From a virus: 64,000 nt of DNA. The position numbers and the translations under genes were made by a program. The stretch lies in the IMG/VR virus record IMGVR_UViG_3300027759_004177, positions 62,001 through 126,000 of that record; one strand, given 5' to 3'. Shown here one piece after another: positions 1-8,183 of this stretch (position 1 is the first letter of the stretch; each line of letters begins with the position of its first letter). A model generated the notes under the pieces. It saw nothing but the letters and a program-made list of their open reading frames with translations. It searched no databases and was not told where the DNA came from.

Positions 1-15
1 GATATTGTTGGCTAT

Positions 16-390
16 TTAGTTTGGGAGATCAAAATAGCGACGAGTTGTCAACAACCATCCAATTTGGTTAAAGTCCGACTCTACTTCTTCTGTCACATAG
101 CTTTCTTCAACAAAGCCGGTAAAGTCTGTGCCTTGAAATCCGGTGCCTGAGCAGTACCAATCTATGTAACTGTCGTCTTCTCGGATGTCAGCTACAATGC
201 TGGCCGCATAACGCCAGGTGCAGTCCCAATGTATATTTTTAAGTATACCCCAGACATCTTCAGGAACATATTCATTGTTGCAAAGTGCGGCATATAAATT
301 TTGGGCATAGATTTCTTGCTGTCGTACTTTGGATATGATCCAATCTGTACTACGGATATCACGCTCAAGATTAAAAACTCTGCGACCCAT
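16..390 (-). CDS. conserved phage hypothetical protein, paralogue of 2407-2811
   Basis: Protein of 124 aa, function not recognised. It shares a clear framework with the protein at 2407-2811: both have a YAQN-YAALCN block near residue 30, a W-C-WR block near residue 57 and a DWYCSG motif near residue 77, so the two are diverged copies. Rich in Trp, Tyr and acidic residues, with no signal peptide or membrane segment. A bidirectional terminator lies between it and the next gene. Confident as a gene; function unknown. Confidence 0.75.
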   Translation of the reverse strand: MGRRVFNLERDIRSTDWIISKVRQQEIYAQNLYAALCNNEYVPEDVWGILKNIHWDCTWRYAASIVADIREDDSYIDWYCSGTGFQGTDFTGFVEESYVTEEVESDFNQIGWLLTTRRYFDLPN

Positions 391-416
391 AAAGTATTTA
401 ATTGGCTCATAAAAAA

Positions 417-434
417 AGCACCGCGAACGGTGCT
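417..434 (-). terminator. rho-independent terminator (bidirectional)
   Basis: Perfect 7-bp hairpin AGCACCG/CGGTGCT with a 4-base loop, flanked by an A-run and a T-run. It ends the gene at 459-725 and would also work on the plus strand. Confidence 0.85.
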
Positions 435-458
435 TTTTTTGACAGTTTTGTTACAGTA

Positions 459-725
459 TTACACTAAACCAGCTGCCAATGCTTTGTAACCAGCAGCAAC
501 CAAACGACGGCTTGGTTTGCCATGACGATATTCAGTTACAGCAACACCGTTGCCTGCCACACGCTTGTTGCCATAGATAGCAAAACCAGCATGACGAATG
601 TCGCTGATTGTAGCGGTTGGGTTCTTGATGGAGAAACGCTTGGCGATTTGGCTCGCTGTCAAAGTTTCACCCTTTAATACTAGTGCGTTAAACAACTTAC
701 CTTGTTTTGTTGAAAGATCAAACAT
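459..725 (-). CDS. small winged-helix/HTH-like phage protein
   Basis: Protein of 88 aa. Residues 1-60 look like a helix-turn-helix unit (TASQIAKRF followed by a second helix with ATISDIRHAGF) and then a basic beta-wing (YGNKRVAG), ending in RLVAAGYKAL. It probably binds nucleic acid; target unknown. Start supported by an AAGGAA ribosome site 9 bases upstream. It has its own sigma70-like promoter at 773-801 and its own terminator, so it is a one-gene unit. Confidence 0.8.
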   Translation of the reverse strand: MFDLSTKQGKLFNALVLKGETLTASQIAKRFSIKNPTATISDIRHAGFAIYGNKRVAGNGVAVTEYRHGKPSRRLVAAGYKALAAGLV

Positions 726-772
726 GTTAATTTCCTTTTAAGTTAAACGCTGTTAATCAACAGCATGAATGT

Positions 773-801
773 ATTATGCACTATTTTTTTGGATCTTGCA
801 A
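773..801 (-). promoter_or_regulatory. sigma70-like promoter for 459-725
   Basis: Minus strand: TTGCAA, 17-base spacer, CATAAT. The same geometry recurs at about 19 sites in the window. Confidence 0.7.
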
Positions 802-936
802 CAACTAATTTTACCAAACTGTCAATTTTACCATTGTTTGGCGTATTTGTAAACCAAGTGTACCGGGCCAGCGTTAAATACATTATCCAGGGTCATAACC
901 TTGGGTATTTCAATTAACCTTATGAGGAAATATAAA

Positions 937-1077
937 ATGAAATCATTAATCACTTTAATCGCAACCGCTTTTGCTGTAACCGCTTTTGCTCAGGCACCAG
1001 CCAAAAAAGAAGAGCCAAAGAAAGATGCCCCAAAAGCTGAAGCTAAGAAAGAAGAGAAAAAAGACGCTAAGAAGTAA
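937..1077 (+). CDS. small secreted Lys/Glu/Ala-rich protein
   Basis: Protein of 46 aa on the plus strand. Residues 1-19 form a typical signal peptide (MKSLITLIATAF.. ending TAFAQA). The mature part is only Lys, Glu, Ala, Pro and Asp in repeated PKKDAPKAEAKKEEKK-like runs, so it is probably a disordered, charged periplasmic peptide. Start chosen by the ATGAGGAAAT ribosome site. Directly followed by a strong terminator. It resembles small Lys-rich exported proteins of Burkholderiales; function unknown. Confidence 0.7.
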   Translation: MKSLITLIATAFAVTAFAQAPAKKEEPKKDAPKAEAKKEEKKDAKK

Positions 1078-1097
1078 TTCTTGCTGTCTTAAAAAAA

Positions 1098-1117
1098 CCG
1101 CCTTCGGGCGGTTTTTT
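1098..1117 (+). terminator. rho-independent terminator (bidirectional)
   Basis: CCGCC-TTCG-GGCGG hairpin with a UUCG-type loop, an A-run before and six T after. It serves the plus-strand gene 937-1077 and the minus-strand gene ending at 1130. Confidence 0.9.
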
Positions 1118-1129
1118 ATTGTCTGCTGT

Positions 1130-1930
1130 TTATTTGTAAAGTATTTCGTCTGGTACCGAATTAATAAAAGATACTTGAAAGTTGGTTCTGGTATCCGTCA
1201 TATGATCAATGCCATGAAGAATTCTAGTATTGACCAGGCACCAACAACGTTTGAGTTCTTCGTCTGTGCTACGGTAAGCATCAACCACAGTCAATTTGGA
1301 GTTATCAAAACGTCTAACTCCGCGGTCACGGATCAGCGGCTCTCCATGCTCTTGCCAGTAGTATAAAGTGGTATCGGGGCCACCTTTTCTAAAACAGTAA
1401 ATCAACACAAAATCTCTTGTTAGATCAGCATGTGCTCCAACTGTGGGCTGTTCCGGTGTTCCTTTGGCAAAAAACAAACCTGTGTTTAAAAAGTTATCGG
1501 TTAGATTTTCTTTGACCCAAACACTAAATTCATCCTCGGCTGGCAGATCTTCCTTGGCCATGCCAGGATTTACCAATTGGCTAAAACTCACTCGAGCTTG
1601 ATGTGCGGCTCTAAAAGTACGCCCGTCCCAACTTAGTTCGTCTGTGTCTTTGCCAATAACACGGCCATTTATACCGCTGAATAGCCCGCTCCATTCGGGA
1701 TTGGGTGCCGCCAATGCACGATCAATCATGTGTTGTGGGGGAATAGGCAAATGATCCAGCAGTTTGTAACCCCAAGTTGGTATTACAGCGTTGGGATCGG
1801 TAGTTGCACCATAAGCATACACGCCACGCTTGGTACTTTTTTTACTTTCTTCTACCTGGGTATCAAGGTACAGTATTTCCGTGTTTTTGTAGTCTTCTGC
1901 GGTGACAACTTCTGTGTCTTTGTATTCCAT
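1130..1930 (-). CDS. putative 2-oxoglutarate/Fe(II) oxygenase-like double-stranded beta-helix protein
   Basis: Protein of 266 aa. An H-x-D pair (GAHADLTRDF, about residue 168) followed by a beta-rich stretch, a distal His (LHGIDH, about 240) and an Arg (TRTNFQVSF, about 250) fit the facial triad and 2OG-binding Arg of the DSBH fold. The N-terminal 120 residues are unassigned. It may hydroxylate a protein or small molecule. Several other proteins here have the same fold but little other similarity. Family moderately sure, substrate unknown. Confidence 0.6.
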   Translation of the reverse strand: MEYKDTEVVTAEDYKNTEILYLDTQVEESKKSTKRGVYAYGATTDPNAVIPTWGYKLLDHLPIPPQHMIDRALAAPNPEWSGLFSGINGRVIGKDTDELSWDGRTFRAAHQARVSFSQLVNPGMAKEDLPAEDEFSVWVKENLTDNFLNTGLFFAKGTPEQPTVGAHADLTRDFVLIYCFRKGGPDTTLYYWQEHGEPLIRDRGVRRFDNSKLTVVDAYRSTDEELKRCWCLVNTRILHGIDHMTDTRTNFQVSFINSVPDEILYK

Positions 1931-2002
1931 GTTTTACTCCTGAAAATATATAGAACTATATATATTTACTTATGCAATCTGAAGTAAAATGCAAATACAA
2001 TC

Positions 2003-2164
2003 TCAATCTGAATTTTTGCTTCTAGTGGACCTGGTTTTGCCAATGTTTTCTTCGGCTTTGACATAACCACGGATAAAATCGCGGCGGCGAGCTGGATCAG
2101 TTATGGTTGCGGCCACTCGTTTTACTGATTTTGATACTTTTACTGCACGTGGATCGTATGACAT
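2003..2164 (-). CDS. small basic phage protein
   Basis: Protein of 53 aa with a basic C-terminal half (DPARRRDFIRGYVKAEE). Start one base after the stop of 2166-2402 and preceded by AAAGGAAATTAAA, a good ribosome site. No recognised function. Confidence 0.65.
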   Translation of the reverse strand: MSYDPRAVKVSKSVKRVAATITDPARRRDFIRGYVKAEENIGKTRSTRSKNSD

Positions 2165-2165
2165 T

Positions 2166-2402
2166 TTAATTTCCTTTGAGGTTGTCTAATACCAATTGTT
2201 TACTGCGTTCTACATCATCCAGGGCCATAGCCAACAGCATTCTGGATCCTAAAATATTAACTGTTTCAAGTATAACACTATTGCCCACTGCTGTCAAATG
2301 GCAATAATCTGGACCCACAGTTGACTGATAAAAGTATTTTGGGTCTTGTAATACTTCCTTGATACTGCCAATCAACAGTTTTTCTATGTCTTGTGTTTTC
2401 AT
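2166..2402 (-). CDS. small phage hypothetical protein
   Basis: Protein of 78 aa, mostly helical, no recognised domain. Four bases after the stop of 2407-2811 and one base before the next start, so co-translated in a chain of short genes. AAGGATTGATCAA precedes the ATG. Confidence 0.65.
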   Translation of the reverse strand: MKTQDIEKLLIGSIKEVLQDPKYFYQSTVGPDYCHLTAVGNSVILETVNILGSRMLLAMALDDVERSKQLVLDNLKGN

Positions 2403-2406
2403 TTGA

Positions 2407-2811
2407 TCAATCCTTGTCTTTGGGCCATTCGCTTGGATGCCAACCTAACGTCGCAAGATCTGCACGTATCTCATCTGTAACAGTTCCTTCGGGCACATAA
2501 CTTTTTGGTCGTTCAATCCAACGTCCGGTGTCGGGAGTCTCATCACCCATTCCCGAACAATACCAATCCATGTAATCACCACCACGTGCCTCCAGTGTGG
2601 CCACGATACCACCGGCACCACGCCAACTACATGACCAGTATTCGTCTTTGAGAATCGGAACAACATCAGCAGGTTGCCAACGCATGTTGCATAGTGCAGC
2701 ATATACGTTTTGGGCATAGACCTTGTCAGACCGGACCTTGTCTTTGAACCACTGTGAGTCCTGCATGTCTCGTTGTAAATCTCTATCCAAGGATTCGCAC
2801 CTCTCGGACAT
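2407..2811 (-). CDS. conserved phage hypothetical protein, paralogue of 16-390
   Basis: Protein of 134 aa when begun at MSERCESL, where similarity to the 16-390 product starts. Upstream codons run inside the preceding gene and look non-coding. Shared blocks: YAQNVYAALCN, SCSWRGAG, DWYCSG. Overlaps the end of 2783-3085 by 29 bases. Function unknown. Confidence 0.7.
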   Translation of the reverse strand: MSERCESLDRDLQRDMQDSQWFKDKVRSDKVYAQNVYAALCNMRWQPADVVPILKDEYWSCSWRGAGGIVATLEARGGDYMDWYCSGMGDETPDTGRWIERPKSYVPEGTVTDEIRADLATLGWHPSEWPKDKD

Positions 2812-3085
2812 TGGCGGTTTTAAAAGCCCGCCACTCATTTTTATCCAAACACCAAACTGTAATGGTCTCGGGTTTATATAGTCGGGTTTCATGCAACTTG
2901 TCAGCATCACGTTTGGGCATGGACTCTTTACGCAAAGTACAGGGCATAGTACGGACAGTACCATCCTTCTTGACAAAGGTCACTTCGCAATCGTGTTCGT
3001 ACAGCAAGTGAGTGATCTCACGCTCACGATCTCTGATATCTAAATCTTCTACTACGACATTTTCGTACACAATATGATATGTCAT
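2783..3085 (-). CDS. WYL_2/Sm-like SH3 beta-barrel phage protein
   Basis: Protein of 100 aa when begun at MTYHIVY. Residues 30-100 carry the pattern of the small phage family DUF2693/WYL_2: VTFVKKDGTVR near residue 34, MPCTLRKE, then ITVWCLDKNEWRAFK and a final V-R-I-L strand. Members are thought to be Sm-like barrels that may bind nucleic acid; biochemical role unknown. ATGA overlap with the gene before. Family assignment from memory of the motif. Confidence 0.65.
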   Translation of the reverse strand: MTYHIVYENVVVEDLDIRDREREITHLLYEHDCEVTFVKKDGTVRTMPCTLRKESMPKRDADKLHETRLYKPETITVWCLDKNEWRAFKTANVREVRILG

Positions 3086-3255
3086 TTTGTTTCTTTTCTT
3101 TTTAGTGTCCAAGTGCCATCCTTGTTGTCAATCCACTCAATGGCATCACCTTCTGCCCAGCCCAGCTCTTTGCAAGCCTCGCCGATATCCAACAACATTT
3201 CACCTGGGTGATCAGGATCTTCTACTATGGTTGTAATCCAGCTGAGTCTTGTCAT
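3082..3255 (-). CDS. small AbrB-like phage protein
   Basis: Protein of 57 aa begun at MTRLSWI. The core ELGWAEGDAIEWIDNKDGTWTL resembles short swapped-hairpin AbrB-type beta proteins frequent in T4-like and cyanophage genomes. The gene at 39041-39235 has the same pattern (GWRGGDYFKV). ATGA overlaps on both sides indicate translational coupling. Role unknown. Confidence 0.7.
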   Translation of the reverse strand: MTRLSWITTIVEDPDHPGEMLLDIGEACKELGWAEGDAIEWIDNKDGTWTLKRKETK

Positions 3256-3632
3256 TGGGTGTTTTCCTTTTCTATACCAGAGTTGATCCATTGTTGTAAC
3301 GGATCGTAGTCTAGGTTGGCCCAGTCCGTTGACCCAGGCATGATTTCCATTCGGGCACCTTGGCTGGGCATCTTGTCAATGAAACCTTGTAGCACACGGC
3401 CACCATACCCATTGGTGCCATAGGATCCCTTATGGCAACTGTACACAGATCCTGAGTAGCCTTTAAACTCCCAACGGTTGTCAACAAGTGTGGCTTGAGT
3501 GATACCCGAGTTCATCTGCCAACTGTCTGATCCAGTATAACCACCGTGCCAACAAGCAAACACTTTATACAAGTGTTCTTTGGCGGTGACTATCTTTACA
3601 ACAACCCAACGGTCTGGTATGTGCTCGCTCAT
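3252..3632 (-). CDS. conserved phage hypothetical protein
   Basis: Protein of 126 aa. Gly/Ser/Tyr-rich middle (GYSGSVYSCHKGSYG), then a C-terminal part rich in Trp and Pro. No membrane segment or signal peptide. ATGA overlaps with the flanking genes. No function recognised. Confidence 0.65.
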   Translation of the reverse strand: MSEHIPDRWVVVKIVTAKEHLYKVFACWHGGYTGSDSWQMNSGITQATLVDNRWEFKGYSGSVYSCHKGSYGTNGYGGRVLQGFIDKMPSQGARMEIMPGSTDWANLDYDPLQQWINSGIEKENTQ

Positions 3633-4552
3633 TCAATCTCCAAGTACTGTAGTTTAAACCAGTCTGCACTGGCTTCATGTCCAATATAACCACGTGGGTT
3701 ACATACCACCCTAGTTTCGCCAATCCAGTAGTTGAAGTTATAATGCGTATGACCATGCAACCAATAACGAATCTGTGGGCGAGCTTCAATAAACGCATCC
3801 AGGCTACTACGGAATGCGGCATTCAACAGGTTACCTTTGTATTGTTCCGCCACACTCGACTCACTGGGACAATGATGTCCTACCACAACATAGCTACCCG
3901 GGTCACGAGTCGCATGATCAACATAATCTAACATTTTCCTGTGATCGATAACACTATCTTCCGGAGTCCAACGTGCTGGTTCTTCTTTGCTCTTGTAGCC
4001 TGTACGAATCATGGCACCTTTATTATCAAGTTGATACTGTCCACCATTTAGACCATCACCGGTCCATAGCGGATTCCGTTCGTAAATGGGAACTTGACGA
4101 ACTACCATCCTATTACTGTTTAACACTTCGCGGAAGTCGTTCATGGCACTTTGAGCATAGCTCATAGCCTCTCCATCTTCCTGGTTCATATCAGTCCACA
4201 GGGTGCCACCAACAAAGGTGTGCCCTTGATACCGCCATGTTTCTTTTTCAAGAATGTGTAAGTTGCCGTAGTCTAAATGTTCTCGAAGAATGTTTTCAGT
4301 ATAAGCCACATCACCTGAGTAGTGTTCATGATTGCCCATGATGTAAACTACCTCAGGAAATTCCCGACACACATGATCAAAAAACTGCCTGTACTCTCGG
4401 GCCAGGTGCTGAACGTAGGTGGGATTACGATCAGTAAAGTGTTTGGCCACACAGATGTCGCCGGCCAACACCAATACATCAGCACCTTCTGTGTTGTCTA
4501 ACACAATAGGTCCAAACTCTAAATGTATATCACTGCCTAGTGCTATTTTCAA
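3629..4552 (-). CDS. calcineurin-like metallophosphoesterase
   Basis: Protein of 307 aa with the full motif set: D-x-H (GSDIHLEF, residues 8-10), GD (LAGDIC), GNHE (MGNHEHYSG), GHH (VVGHHCPSES) and GHTH (LHGHTHYNFN). These residues hold the two metal ions that hydrolyse phosphoesters. Cytoplasmic, substrate unknown. It sits directly downstream of the DNA ligase (2 bases), so a role in nucleic-acid metabolism is plausible but not shown. Confidence 0.85.
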   Translation of the reverse strand: MKIALGSDIHLEFGPIVLDNTEGADVLVLAGDICVAKHFTDRNPTYVQHLAREYRQFFDHVCREFPEVVYIMGNHEHYSGDVAYTENILREHLDYGNLHILEKETWRYQGHTFVGGTLWTDMNQEDGEAMSYAQSAMNDFREVLNSNRMVVRQVPIYERNPLWTGDGLNGGQYQLDNKGAMIRTGYKSKEEPARWTPEDSVIDHRKMLDYVDHATRDPGSYVVVGHHCPSESSVAEQYKGNLLNAAFRSSLDAFIEARPQIRYWLHGHTHYNFNYWIGETRVVCNPRGYIGHEASADWFKLQYLEIE

Positions 4553-4554
4553 TT

Positions 4555-5865
4555 TTATATTTTCTCTCCGGCTTCAAACCCTCTAAATCCCTTGAATCTA
4601 GGAAATCTCAACGAGTACGATCCATCTTGATTTTGCGTAACAGCGTCGGCACGTACTTCAACAATATTGCCAATGATACTGTCAGCGTTGTCCCAATAAG
4701 TAACACGATCAGCATCTGTAAGTCCGCTTCCAACATTGGTCCTAATAAGTTTACCATCATCTTCTCCTTCTACTATTATAGCACCTAACTTGCCTTGATT
4801 GCGACCAGTTCCTTCTTCAACTCCAATCACAGTCAAACTAACTTCAATATAGGGTTTTTGTTTTAACCAAGCGGTACTGCGTTTACATTCATATCCTGCG
4901 TTGGGGTCTTTGATCATAATACCTTCATATCCACCAGTGATAGCATCGGCGTTAATACGTCCAAATCTACGACGACCGCCCTGCGAATCTAAATCTACCA
5001 GTTCATGTCCCAAAATAGCCACGTTAGGCATATGGTCCGCAATAGGAGCATACCAAGCACGTAACGAATTGCTACGATCCACTTGTGGTACTGAACTGGA
5101 GCCAGCTTGGAAATCTTTTAATGTTAAAATATCAAACAGGTGTAACACCGCATCTGATGCGGCCACATCCGTTTTACGATGCACTTGACGCATTAGGTCT
5201 TGGAAACTGCTACTCATTACTTCGCCATCAAACACCATTGGCTCTCGCAATAGTCGGGCATGCTTGGCAAACTGACGCTTGATGTGCTCAAAGTTTACCA
5301 GTTCCTTGCCATTACGACTATACTGATCAACATGCCCACTTGGATAGACGATAGTAATAACACGCACTCCGTCCAGCTTAACTTCCACCAATTTTGAGCC
5401 TGACACTTTGCTTTCATGATTAGCACCATCGTGAGCAAGTTGGCAACTAAAAACAGGTACAATATATTTTCCATATTTCTTTCCTACTACAGAGTTGACG
5501 GTTTTTTCTGAGACACCACAGCGTAAATCCTTGATCAAGATTCTTCTATACCAATGATTCCATTCGGCTTCTGTTGCATTCAAACGCATGTGATTGACTG
5601 CGGTAATGGCTGCATTGCCAGTGAGCTCTCTGCGTGACAACTGTTCAGCTGTGGCCCAAAACGTTTCTGGTTTTAATCCCCGACCATCACCGGATTTTTC
5701 TTCTACCTTGCGTATTCCAAATGTGACCATTGAGTCCAACGCCCACCGAGCACCTTTAAAGAACTCGTCATTACCGGCCTCTGCTTCACGCTCAACTACA
5801 CCTTCCTTGAACAAGCGACTGTTATCGCTTTCAAGTTCTTGTACCACCTGCCAGGGTTTAAGCAT
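4555..5865 (-). CDS. ATP-dependent DNA ligase
   Basis: Protein of 436 aa. Motif I KLDG with the AMP-accepting lysine at about residue 163, motif III VFDGEV near 212, motif IV EGIMIKDP and motif V AWLKQKP near 335-360, then an OB-fold with GKLGAIIVEG and a terminal RFPRFKGFR. An N-terminal all-helical domain precedes the nucleotidyltransferase core, as in T4-type ligases. It seals nicks during phage replication. Overlaps the upstream YubB-like gene by 8 bases. Confidence 0.92.
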   Translation of the reverse strand: MLKPWQVVQELESDNSRLFKEGVVEREAEAGNDEFFKGARWALDSMVTFGIRKVEEKSGDGRGLKPETFWATAEQLSRRELTGNAAITAVNHMRLNATEAEWNHWYRRILIKDLRCGVSEKTVNSVVGKKYGKYIVPVFSCQLAHDGANHESKVSGSKLVEVKLDGVRVITIVYPSGHVDQYSRNGKELVNFEHIKRQFAKHARLLREPMVFDGEVMSSSFQDLMRQVHRKTDVAASDAVLHLFDILTLKDFQAGSSSVPQVDRSNSLRAWYAPIADHMPNVAILGHELVDLDSQGGRRRFGRINADAITGGYEGIMIKDPNAGYECKRSTAWLKQKPYIEVSLTVIGVEEGTGRNQGKLGAIIVEGEDDGKLIRTNVGSGLTDADRVTYWDNADSIIGNIVEVRADAVTQNQDGSYSLRFPRFKGFRGFEAGEKI

Positions 5866-6496
5866 CTTTCTTTACCTCATGTGGGACAAGCCCGGTTTGT
5901 TCTACTCCATCCTTGTACCAAGTGGTAACTTCATCTTCGTTTTCAGCTTCGTATTCGGCCATGCTTTCACTGATACCAAACGCATCATCCAGTTCTGGTG
6001 GCAACTGCTGTTGTACATCGCCCGAATCCATCTCAGACAAATCATAGTAATCATCTGAGCCATCTTCAAAAATACCAGCAAAGGCGCATCCAGATTCGTA
6101 ATAGGTTGCGTAGACAGTAAAACCCAGGTCTAGCAACTTCTCGTAAGCCGCAATAGGTGGGCTCCAGGCCGAATCAAAGTAAACGATGAGTTCGTGATCG
6201 TCCCAGGTTTGGATACCTTGTCCGTCGCCCACGTCCCACTTGGTGCCCCATTCGTTTACACAGAAGTCGTACCAGTTACCATAACCATGTTTTTCTATAT
6301 TGGCCTGGGTCTGTGTTACCAAACGGTCCTGTTGTTCTGGATCGTTGTGACTACCGGCCACGGTTTCGTTGAGGTCCTGGGGCACAGGAATAAACTCACT
6401 CAAGAAACGACCTTCAGCAAAGGCTGCTTTGGCACGAACAATCATTTCGGGATCTTCGTGAGTGATAGTTAGGGTATTACCACACCAATTAGGCAT
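5858..6496 (-). CDS. Api92/YubB-like ferredoxin-fold protein
   Basis: Protein of 212 aa. The N-terminus MPNWCGNTL and the later W-G-T-KWD and SAWSPP blocks are hallmarks of the DUF1281/Api92-like family found on plasmids and large phages. Strongly acidic C-terminal tail (DGSDDYYDLSEMD). Function unknown. Ribosome site AAAGGAGTC lies inside the end of the preceding small gene. Confidence 0.75.
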   Translation of the reverse strand: MPNWCGNTLTITHEDPEMIVRAKAAFAEGRFLSEFIPVPQDLNETVAGSHNDPEQQDRLVTQTQANIEKHGYGNWYDFCVNEWGTKWDVGDGQGIQTWDDHELIVYFDSAWSPPIAAYEKLLDLGFTVYATYYESGCAFAGIFEDGSDDYYDLSEMDSGDVQQQLPPELDDAFGISESMAEYEAENEDEVTTWYKDGVEQTGLVPHEVKKDA

Positions 6497-6656
6497 TTTG
6501 ACTCCTTTGATATTTGAATTCTCGTTTCAACCAATACTTGTACATTTGAAAATACTGTTCTTGTGTATAACGCATTTCGCCATACTCTGCACGTTCATCA
6601 CAATTACGCAACCACAACTCGTGCAACCATCTGCGGAAATCTGTAGTCTTAGACAT
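6489..6656 (-). CDS. small Trp/Tyr-rich phage protein
   Basis: Protein of 55 aa, MSKTTDFRRW.. ending KYQRSQNA, helical and basic. It ends 8 bases inside the next gene and its start overlaps the stop of 6656-7093. No recognised function. Confidence 0.6.
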   Translation of the reverse strand: MSKTTDFRRWLHELWLRNCDERAEYGEMRYTQEQYFQMYKYWLKREFKYQRSQNA

Positions 6657-7093
6657 TATGCTGTCTCCGGGCTCAAAACTTCGTGCAAGGGTTTAAAATT
6701 GTTTCGATGATTCTGGCTCACATACCAAACACCGTGGTCATACAGATAATAGTATTCAGCACCACAACCGTCGTAGTATTCAAGAAAATCTGTTTCGGTG
6801 GCAAAAGATTTAAAATCTGTATTGTCCTCGCCGCGATCACGACCGTAAAAGGTACATTGAGTAGCGATCCACTCATCAATATATTCACAGCGATCATTGA
6901 ATGGGTGTTTTTCACCAATGTCAGCACCTATGCAACTCATATCTCCCTGGGCAATCAATCGATTAACCTTGGGCGAACTTTGATAGTAGGTGTGTAATGC
7001 ACGACCCAGGTGTTCGACGTAACCATCGTAGTGGCAATAGACAGCTTTGATTCTATCACCGTGTTTGATACCAATTGCTGAACGTGTAGCCAT
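6656..7093 (-). CDS. conserved phage/plasmid protein (MATRSxIG family)
   Basis: Protein of 145 aa. Opens with MATRSAIGI and then YCHYDGYVEHLG, a pattern shared by a family widespread in phages and mobile elements with no known activity. C-terminus contains YYYLYDHGVWYV. Start codon shares one base with the stop of 7093-7443. Confidence 0.7.
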   Translation of the reverse strand: MATRSAIGIKHGDRIKAVYCHYDGYVEHLGRALHTYYQSSPKVNRLIAQGDMSCIGADIGEKHPFNDRCEYIDEWIATQCTFYGRDRGEDNTDFKSFATETDFLEYYDGCGAEYYYLYDHGVWYVSQNHRNNFKPLHEVLSPETA

Positions 7094-7443
7094 TACGCCT
7101 GCTCCTCTACTTGTTTGACATGTTTACAGTCGCCGCGATATGTATATCCAGGACATGTACATTTTAACATATTATCTATTTTCTGGACAACATATTCGTT
7201 GCCTTTACTGCCCATAAATTTCCAAGTTTCTGCTTTTACCGGGTCCAAATCAATTTCACCCAGCTCTTTGACTTCTACAAACTGACGACCACGAGTATCA
7301 AAACGATATGGCTTTTTAAATGTTTCAGCAACATCAGTACCACGTCGGATGTAACCGTACATCTTGCTTTTATCTGTGCTCAACAAATAAACATGGTTTG
7401 GGACGTTGCCATCCCAAACTGTAGTTTCACGATAAAATTTCAT
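7093..7443 (-). CDS. SWIM zinc-finger protein
   Basis: Protein of 116 aa. The C-terminal residues form a SWIM motif C-x-C-x8-C-x-H (CTCPGYTYRGDCKH), a zinc site used for DNA or protein binding. The N-terminal 90 residues are beta-rich and unassigned. Its start shares a base with the stop of 7443-7790. Confidence 0.8.
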   Translation of the reverse strand: MKFYRETTVWDGNVPNHVYLLSTDKSKMYGYIRRGTDVAETFKKPYRFDTRGRQFVEVKELGEIDLDPVKAETWKFMGSKGNEYVVQKIDNMLKCTCPGYTYRGDCKHVKQVEEQA

Positions 7444-7790
7444 TAGTCTAATCGGCTACCTGCGTATGCACGGAAACCATACTTCTCAAAAACCTTTGCG
7501 GCCGCTTCGGCACCTGCTTCAAGGGTGTCGATATTTTGCACACCCATTTCCGACGGATTCCAGATCTGGTAACTGCCGGTATAGCTCTTGCGGATACCTG
7601 CGGCCTTGAATGCCTTGCCAAGACGGGTGTTGCCTTTGACACCGTAGATGTCAACCCAGGCAAAACCGCACGAGTATTGATCTTTGCCACCCAGCTTCTC
7701 CTGGAAGTATTTTTCGGCAGCTTCGCGGGCGGCCTGCTTGGCTTCGTTTACGATGGTGTTCACTTGGATGATGTTGTTGATTTCAGTCAT
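7443..7790 (-). CDS. conserved phage hypothetical protein
   Basis: Protein of 115 aa. Helical N-terminus (NEAKQAAREAAEKYF), then a beta core with SCGFAWVDIYGVKG and a C-terminal helix. This architecture is common in T4-like freshwater phages, function unknown. First gene of an operon driven by the promoter at 7820-7848. AAGGAGCTAGA ribosome site. Confidence 0.7.
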   Translation of the reverse strand: MTEINNIIQVNTIVNEAKQAAREAAEKYFQEKLGGKDQYSCGFAWVDIYGVKGNTRLGKAFKAAGIRKSYTGSYQIWNPSEMGVQNIDTLEAGAEAAAKVFEKYGFRAYAGSRLD

Positions 7791-7819
7791 TCTAGCTCCT
7801 TATTAGTTAATATACAAGT

Positions 7820-7848
7820 ATTATACATTTAATTGAATTTTGGGTCAA
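7820..7848 (-). promoter_or_regulatory. sigma70-like promoter for the 7790-to-2003 operon
   Basis: TTGACC, 17 bases, TATAAT on the minus strand. The spacer begins CAAAA, shared with promoters at 8097, 19131, 19225, 30625 and 30982. Confidence 0.8.
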
Positions 7849-7850
7849 CC

Positions 7851-7866
7851 GGGCAGGTTAGTGCCC
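7851..7866 (-). repeat. hairpin GGGCA/TGCCC abutting a promoter, copy 1
   Basis: 16-base inverted repeat, 5-bp stem and 6-base loop, two bases upstream of the -35 box. An identical copy sits in the identical position at 30656-30671. Confidence 0.75.
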
Positions 7867-8067
7867 ACTGACATACTGCACTTTCATCTGTTTAAGATAA
7901 CTATCAGTGGCACAAAGACGGGTGATACTGCGACCAGCACTGGCAATGTCAATCCAAGGAATCACTTTTCCAGCGGCATTTAGGTTTAAAACAATGTTGA
8001 CTATTTCACCGTCGAGTTCACCAGCACGGCTAACCCAGGTAATTCTATTTCCGATTTCTAGTTTCAT
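7858..8067 (-). CDS. small beta-barrel-like phage protein
   Basis: Protein of 69 aa, MKLEIGNRITWVSRAGELDGEIVNIV.., predicted all-beta with an SH3/KOW-like opening. Related short proteins occur in large phages and plasmids. Its last codons run through the promoter-proximal hairpin at 7851-7866. Own promoter at 8097-8125. Function unknown. Confidence 0.7.
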   Translation of the reverse strand: MKLEIGNRITWVSRAGELDGEIVNIVLNLNAAGKVIPWIDIASAGRSITRLCATDSYLKQMKVQYVSGH

Positions 8068-8096
8068 TTTGACTCCTTTTTATTGACTATACAAGT

Positions 8097-8125
8097 ATTA
8101 TACTATTTTGGTATTTTTGAGTCAA
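8097..8125 (-). promoter_or_regulatory. sigma70-like promoter for 7858-8067
   Basis: TTGACT, 17 bases, TATAAT on the minus strand. Confidence 0.8.
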
Positions 8126-8132
8126 CCAAAAA

Positions 8133-8157
8133 AAAACCCTACAAACTGTAGGGTTTT
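8133..8157 (-). terminator. rho-independent terminator
   Basis: ACCCTACA/TGTAGGGT stem with A- and T-runs on the two sides. It ends the gene 8184-8891 just before the next promoter. Confidence 0.85.
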
Positions 8158-8183
8158 TGGTGTTGTTTTTAGGCAACATCACA

